From Diospyros lotus (taxonomy: Eukaryota; Streptophyta; Magnoliopsida; Ericales; Ebenaceae), in assembly GCF_014633365.1 (NCBI RefSeq), contig NC_068340.1, forward strand, positions 17,029,879 to 17,093,878: DNA of 64,000 bases, given 5' to 3'. The notes under the pieces are model-generated. The model made no database searches. It had not been told where the DNA came from and saw nothing but the letters and a program-made list of their open reading frames with translations. The stretch's first letter is position 1. Each line of letters opens with the position of its first letter. The position numbers were made by a program, and so were the translations under genes. This document shows positions 58,107 through 64,000 of the stretch, in pieces.

Positions 58107-59085
58107 GCCACGCGCCTTCACGTGCAGCCACTTTCCGGCGTGTGTAACTCATGTGCGGCCACTAGATTTCGGATAGCATTGCGCTGTTTTCATATTTCAG
58201 CCATATCTCCCTCATTTTAACTCCGATTCAACCCTCGTTTGAACCTAAACGACCCTCTCTTCCCCTTCTATAGGATTATATAAAAAAAGGAGTTAACTTA
58301 CCTTTTTTCTGACTAATTTTTGTAAACTCCGACGAAGACCCGCAACTCCAATGAGGCTCATTCTCCGCCGCTTTCTTCCCTTCTTCTTGCAAAATTTCCT
58401 CTCCTCTCTCTAGAGAAAGCTTCTCCACTTAGAGTGAATCACTCCTCAAAACTCTCTTGAATGATTTAAGAACAACCCATGGTGCCTATTTATAGATTAC
58501 TTGAACCAATCATATTATGCCACTTGTCACAAGCTTAGCCATAGACTCCAAAGACTCAAACCTATAATTGAATGGCTTTTGAAATCCAAAGATAGAATGA
58601 ATTTGACTTTTGAAATCCAAGCTAATAGCCCAAACTTCTTCCAAATGACATTTTGGCCCTTGTTTCAAGTTTTCAACTTTAATATTTTACCACATGAGCT
58701 CCTAATTTTATTCTTATTTCATTTGGGTAATTTCTCTAATTACAATTACACCATCAACATCAAATTTATCGAGATACTTAAAATCTCAAAATTAATAATT
58801 CAAAATTACTAGATATGTACAATTTCCAGGAAGCCTTTACCATCATTCGGTCTTTTTAGGCTATAACTTAGCTTTAACCGAAAACCATCTCTTATTTTAT
58901 TTCTTTCAGCGTCATAAATCTCACCTTGAGACGCTCGTCAAAGATATACCTTTTTCCTTAGGTATCTGAGCTCTAGGGCACTCCCTACGGCTAATTTGGT
59001 CACTTATTTCAAGCATATTTTTTGGTATTTTAAACTCACTTAAAATATGTGGCAACTTCACGAAAATATGGGCTATTATATATGT

Positions 59086-60330
59086 GATCTATTAGTAGTG
59101 TGACAGGACAGTCCCTAGCTAAGGCAGATTGAATATCAAGAAAAGAGTTTCTTGAGGTGTCATCTAGTCACATTGACGAGGTTAGACACATAATTATTGA
59201 GTTTGTGAGTTTATCACTCCATGGCTCTCCCTCAATCGAGACGTTAGATGATGGAAGGATTATAACACATGATAATCGTTAGCCATAATAGGTTCACTTG
59301 AAGTGAGACTTCACTGCCACCTATACTATCTTGAACCGCAACTAGGCGCTATTCAGAAACTCTTGGATCGTCATTAGGATATGAAAAGATTTTGGTGATG
59401 GGTTAAGGGATTAATCGGTACCAAAAGGAGTTTCGGTGCTATTTGATTGCTAGTGGGTAGTGAATCTAGAAGGCCACACACCATATAGTGTCGCATTTGG
59501 TAACCACATCTCGTGCCCAAAGTATCTCAGGGATTGGTCAGTCAAATGTTAACTTGCCAACCTGGATAGTCAACTTTCTTGTGGCTGAAGTCAACTTTCA
59601 AGGTAACGAAAGTTGACTGCTACCAAGGTAAGAGTTGGCTTTCAGTCATCCAGCTGTCGCTTCAATTAAGTGCCATGTGGGGGGCATGTGTGAGGTGGCG
59701 GCTGATTGCAGGCAGATTAAATTAAAGAAGTAGTGTATACTGCTTCACGTTGTTGTCTTGTTCTACTTTTGCTGCTTTTAAAACTTCTATGGCTATTAGA
59801 AATTAATACATGTTAGAGTTATGCAGGGATAAATTTGAGATGCAGATATGGGTGATATGACAACCCCTGTGTCTAGCTCGGGAAGGGGAAACTAGAACGA
59901 TACTGGATATCGTACTAGGTGTGGATCGACTAGGACCACCACAACGTGAGGTGGAGCGGTCTCAATATAAATAGTTTCTATATCAACCCTATAACGGGCT
60001 ATAGGTATGTGTGCATTTATATTCATAAGATGAATATGCGTGTTGCCTAAATACCCAACCTATGTATGGTTTGTGTATGATTAATTTCACTATGCACAAC
60101 TGATGTGTATAAAATTTTTAATTTTACCCATACCACCATGTGAGATTTCCATTACTTTTGGTCTGAAGCACTTAAAATTACTTGCTACATGATTTTGCTA
60201 GATTTCAAAATTTGACATCTAAGATGACTATCCTGGAGCTAGTTATAAGAACTAGCTTTTACTCATTTTGATTCTCTAAACCCTAAGAAACCATATGAGT
60301 GAGGAATATAGTCTCCTATAATGAACCAAT
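59086..60330 (+). mobile_element. Non-coding interior of the second host element
   Basis: Continuous mixed-composition sequence with no long frame (for example 59100-59560 and 59860-60000), of the kind found inside large gene-less retrotransposon derivatives. It is joined to 52431-53080 when LTR F2 is removed. Family not established. Confidence 0.35.
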
Positions 60331-61437
60331 GATACAATAAGAAAAACTTAGTATCTACTAACTTTAATTATAGCTAAGTGATTTATGAATGCTCATAGAT
60401 ACCCCTTCGACAAACACCCATTCTTAGATCTATTAATGAATATTACTCCTTCTAGTTTCATTAGATCTAATTTTGAGCTTGAAAAAATATGTCCTAATTT
60501 TGACAATCTAACATTCTATGAATGTACAGGAATAGATAACGTAAACACAAGGTATATTTCGATACTAACGATTGGGAATCAAAGAAATAGCTACAAAATA
60601 AATACATAAATTTAAGATGTAGGAACAATAAATCAAGCTATGAACACATCCATATAACTAAAAACTAAATGAGCTTGAATTTAAAGGAAATATAAGAACA
60701 ATGACATAAATTGAACATTCAAATCAAAAGACAAGTAATATATATATATATATATATGAACTTTAATTTATTACTACATAAATAAAAATAATACTAATAT
60801 GTATAAAAAAAAGTAGATATTATACGAAATAGAATAAGAAACTTCTCTTTGAAATATGATATCAACTTTATAGCGTGGGAGGATAACAAATTGTTTCCTT
60901 ATTTATCGTAAAGATAAAATACCTTTTAAAGCTCTTTGAGAAATTAGTTTTGAAAAATTTGCTAACAACATATTTGAAAATTTTATAGATTTTAATTAGC
61001 ATAGTCAATTAGCATTCTTTTTAAATATTGCTAAAGAGATTTAAGTAAAGAAGTATACTTTTGGCATACTTTACCTTGAGTGCACACTTTAGCATATCTT
61101 TTTTGCTAGATGAAGAATATATATTTGGAGCATCTTCTAGCATTGTAGAATGATCTTTAATTTAACTGATGTTAGAGGATTTTCAATAGGATTATCCTTG
61201 AACCTAGTCCTTCTAGGGTCTGAAACTGTAAAGCACATGAAGAACTTTTGCATACCCATATTCTTGGGTCCCTAAGGGTTAACATGATATATAACAGTTA
61301 AGGGTAACCCTCTAGCAAACTCATAACTATGTTAGATCTACATAATGATTTTAAATAAATATGCAATGTGGTCTAAACATTTTAACCTTTTAGAAACAAG
61401 AATAAACTATGAAAAACTTTTGCTGTGACATGATGGT
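60331..61437. other. AT-rich unassigned DNA
   Basis: Contains (TA)n at about 60739-60757. A 74-codon frame at 60385-60609 has no recognised relatives. No element boundary was seen. Confidence 0.3.
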
Positions 61438-62330
61438 TGTTGGAATTTGAGTGAATACTTGTTTACGCACAAGTTAAACTTGATAAGATGGATCATGAAT
61501 TGAAGCTTAACAGCAATGTGCTCATGAGATAGCTAGAGAGAGCTCAATGTGAGTTTTCAATAGCTCACAGTAGCTTAAGCTAACTCACTCTAGCTCAACT
61601 CCAGCTTACCTAGCTCACTCTAGCTCAAGTCAACTCAAATTAGCTGGACCCAACTCAGGGGAGTGACAAAAGTTGAGTGACGTGTCATCAAGCGAGGTGG
61701 CAATGACATGTCATCGGGTGAGTACATGGTAGCGTAAATGGACCACTAACCAATTGACATGTGACTTAACCACGTGTTGACACATGGAAACACATAAGTC
61801 TCTCTCTCTTCCTTATGGATGAAAGGTCACCATGATGGGTGGTTACACCCAGTTGGTTATGGGTGATTATGGGTGGTTACACAAAGGTTACCACACATCC
61901 TTTCACACCAAGTTGATTATGAGTGGTTACTTGGAGGGTTCCATGCACCATTTCTCCAAAGACAAGTCCTTTGGGACGGAGTGGCAATAAAATATAAGTA
62001 GAGCACCGCCCATTTCATCCAAGGTAAGAGAAGAGGATTGAAGGATTATACAAGTATTCTTCTAGTGAGAAGAATAAGAGATTAGCAAGGACGGCATATT
62101 GGGTTGTGAAAGTATTTTGGTTGTTGCTTCTTTAAGTTGGCAGTCAAATTGCCCTTGGTGTGGAGTTGTGTTTCTACATCAAATCGATCCTAGCATTTGA
62201 AAGGTAAAGTTATCTATCTTGAAGTTTCAAAGTAAGATTTCTATTCCGCTACTTTACCGTAAGAAATCTTTAAATGGTTCCTTGTTTTGATAGAAAACTA
62301 ATTTTCATATGCTAAAATAAAAAATGATAT
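61438..62330 (+). mobile_element. Copia-like LTR, putative
   Basis: Starts TGTTGGAATTTGAG, the usual style of Ty1/copia LTR starts. It contains a run of AGCTCA motifs (61540-61640) and a weak TATA-like AAATATAAGTAG near 61990, followed by a leader-like stretch. The 3' end, primer-binding site and target duplication were not identified. Confidence 0.35.
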
Positions 62331-62381
62331 GAAATTCATTTTGAAATAGATATTTTCATGATCAATGCAAATGATTTTGAA

Positions 62382-62533
62382 AATAAATACAATGTAATGC
62401 ATTTTAATGGGATATACAAGTGGTTTTGAAAATATGTATGGTGAAATGCAATTTTTCAATAAATACAATGTAATGCATTTTAATGGGATATACAAGCGGT
62501 TTTGAAAATATGTATGATGAAATGCAATTTTTC
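62382..62533 (+). repeat. Tandem duplication, 76-bp unit x2
   Basis: Units 62382-62457 and 62458-62533 differ at only two positions seen by eye (TGGTTTT/CGGTTTT and ATGGTG/ATGATG). A weaker related stretch precedes them. Confidence 0.9.
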
Positions 62534-62710
62534 AAAACTACATTCCCTGATAGCATATAATCATAGACATACTCATGAGATTTATCAATATTATATTTAA
62601 GCATGTTACTCATGACTAAAGGATAATATAGAAATAAAGACTACCTACTCTCTTTCATTTTCATTTAAGCACACTTGCATTGAATGATGCTTCTAAGGGG
62701 AAATGCTTTT
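62534..62710. other. Unassigned spacer
   Basis: Short A/T-rich spacer before LTR H; nothing recognised. Confidence 0.3.
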
Positions 62711-64000
62711 TGTAATACCCGAAGTTTTCCTAGGCATTGTTGTTTAAGAAATAAAACATTTCCTTGGAAATCGAAGGATACATGTGAAGTTCCGAGGTAA
62801 TCGCCGAGGAACGAATGAAGGGTTTTCCGAAAAATCACGGAAACTATCGCAAGGGGACATCATCTAAGGTATTTTGGAGAAGTTTAAGGAGTTATAGGGG
62901 CTCAAGGGATATAAGTGCAAAGAAGTATTTGGGTTAAAGAGTTATTTGTAAGAAGTTAAAATATCTTGTAACTAGTTAGTTAAAGGAACCAAGTAAGCTA
63001 ACTTAGTTAGGAGACATAATCATGAGGAATCTTGAAAAATCAAATTAACATGTGGTGGCACATGTTTAAAAGGACACATGTCACAAGGGGGAGAAATGGC
63101 TTAAATATCAAGGGACACTTGGCACAATCCTACGAAAGTGATGATTACAACCTTATCTAAGTGACACATGGCAAGTGACACATGGCACTCTTGGATTGGC
63201 CATAAATTCCTATAAATACCAAGGCCTTGGAAGGGAAATTCTCACCATTAATCAAGAGGAAAAGGGGAGGTGAGTTGAGAGGAGAAGCTTTGCCCAAAAA
63301 TAGAGTGGTAATGTAACGACCCGTAAATCATAGTTTAATTTAGTTAGTAGTTATTCTGTTGATTTAATTTAAAGAGAATATTAATCAACAATAATAATAA
63401 TATTAAGTGTAAGAATAAGTTTATAATCAAGCATTATAATAATAATTTATTATGAGATTAAGGAATTGGAATGGAGCAGTGCGTGAAGTGCTGGAAATTA
63501 ATAAAGGCAATTCAAGTTAGCAATTAAATATAAGTGAATGTGTATTATATTAACAAGGTGCTTAGTAGATCAAGTGGCAGGCGTGCATAGGGGCTGGGTT
63601 GTGGACTCAGAATCGAGCTTGAGGAAGGGCTGCATTGTTGCTGATTTTGCTGGAATTAAATTCCAGCCAATTGAGGGCCAAAACGGTGCCGTTTGCTTAA
63701 GAGGCGGTGGCCTCCAACGTTAGTCCAAGCAGCTGCCACGTGGCTGCTTCCCAGCCACCCCTTTTTGCCTTATTTAAGCCCAATTTCGGGCGTTCTTTTT
63801 GCATGCGAACAGTAAGGAAATTGCAGAAAAGAACAGCAGCGTGCATGAGAGAATTTGAGATTTTGGGGCTTCAAAAATTGGATTAAACTCCGTTTAATCC
63901 CTGATTTAATTATTCAGGTATGTAGAGCAGCTAGTAATTAATATTCTGTACGGTCAGAATTTCGTTTTAAGTTCAATTTTATTAATTTTGACAAATAATT
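62711..64000 (+). mobile_element. LTR H, 5' part, runs off the window
   Basis: Starts TGTAATACCCGAAG after CTTTT. A TATAAATACC box at about 63213 is followed by a purine-rich leader and then interrupted at 63312 by LTR I. The right end is outside the window, so no duplication can be checked. Confidence 0.55.
63312..64000 (+). mobile_element. LTR I, 5' part, nested in LTR H
   Basis: Starts TGTAACGACCCG after GGTAA. It resembles LTRs D and E in layout: an AT-rich start, then a GC-richer block with AAACGGTGCCGTTT (63684-63697, near-palindromic) and a TATTTAAG box at about 63770. It runs off the window end. Confidence 0.6.

Larger units (their letters stand above)
53086..59080 (-). mobile_element. 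Solo LTR F2, interrupted by LTR B and an Athila solo LTR
   Basis: Begins TGTAACACCCC and ends GGGCTATTATA (CA changed to TA), with a perfect duplication TATGT (53081-53085 and 59081-59085). Without the two nested insertions and their duplicates it is about 2153 bp (53086-54074, 56690-56884, 58112-59080). On the minus strand a CTATAAATAGG box near 58490 precedes a purine-rich leader, which sets the orientation. A hairpin TAGAAGA-TGAA-TCTTCTA lies near 53521-53538 and is shared with F1. It contains no coding domain. Confidence 0.88.

Overview
This window is plant nuclear DNA, most probably from a dicot and from a repeat-rich, gene-poor (heterochromatic or pericentromeric-like) region. The background is very AT-rich. 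No host protein-coding gene, rRNA gene or tRNA gene can be supported. Almost everything recognisable is transposable-element sequence: one nearly intact Athila-type Ty3/gypsy retrotransposon, many long solo LTRs, CACTA-type DNA transposon pieces, a 5S-rRNA-like (Cassandra-like) LTR and remnants of Ty1/copia-like and other LTR elements. I cannot name the species.

Layout. 1-12099: AT-rich DNA with weak LTR-like remnants, microsatellites and an ungapped 396-bp direct duplication (7204-7599 and 10138-10533). 12100-13714: solo LTR E (target-site duplication, TSD, ATAAA). 13720-15664: unassigned DNA, a G-quadruplex motif and a minisatellite. 15665-24545: minus-strand LTRs F1, G1 and G2. G2 is split by solo LTR Z (20004-22521, TSD TGAAC) and ends in a CACTA-like hairpin-repeat array. 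24546-24786: LTR-like unit with a 5S-rRNA-like internal promoter. 26351-52430: an old copia-like remnant carrying a CACTA element (27131-28283, TSD AAC), LTR C (28642-44428, TSD GGCTG), LTR D (45762-48126, TSD CCAAT) and a broken retroelement ORF (49029-51805, minus). 52431-60330: a second host element carrying LTR F2 (53086-59080, TSD TATGT), itself split by LTR B (54075-56684, TSD ATAGG) and an Athila-family solo LTR (56885-58106, TSD GCCAC). 61438-64000: a copia-like LTR candidate and two nested LTRs that run off the window.

The centrepiece is a nest. The Athila element (32272-42901, minus strand, TSD CCTAG) sits inside solo LTR A (30450-43593, TSD GTGTG), which sits inside solo LTR C. All three pairs of target duplications are exact, so the order of insertion can be read directly: C, then A, then Athila. 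The Athila element has two LTRs (1206 and 1185 bp) differing by five substitutions and one 21-bp repeat unit, a tRNA-Asp primer-binding site, a polypurine tract, and gag-protease and RT-RNase H-integrase frames that are intact and in the same frame except for a single TAG between them.

I found no convincing new biological system. The observations most worth following are the in-frame UAG at the protease/RT junction, a short stem-loop recurring in LTRs of several families, a U5 module shared by two otherwise different LTR families, and the 5S-like unit.
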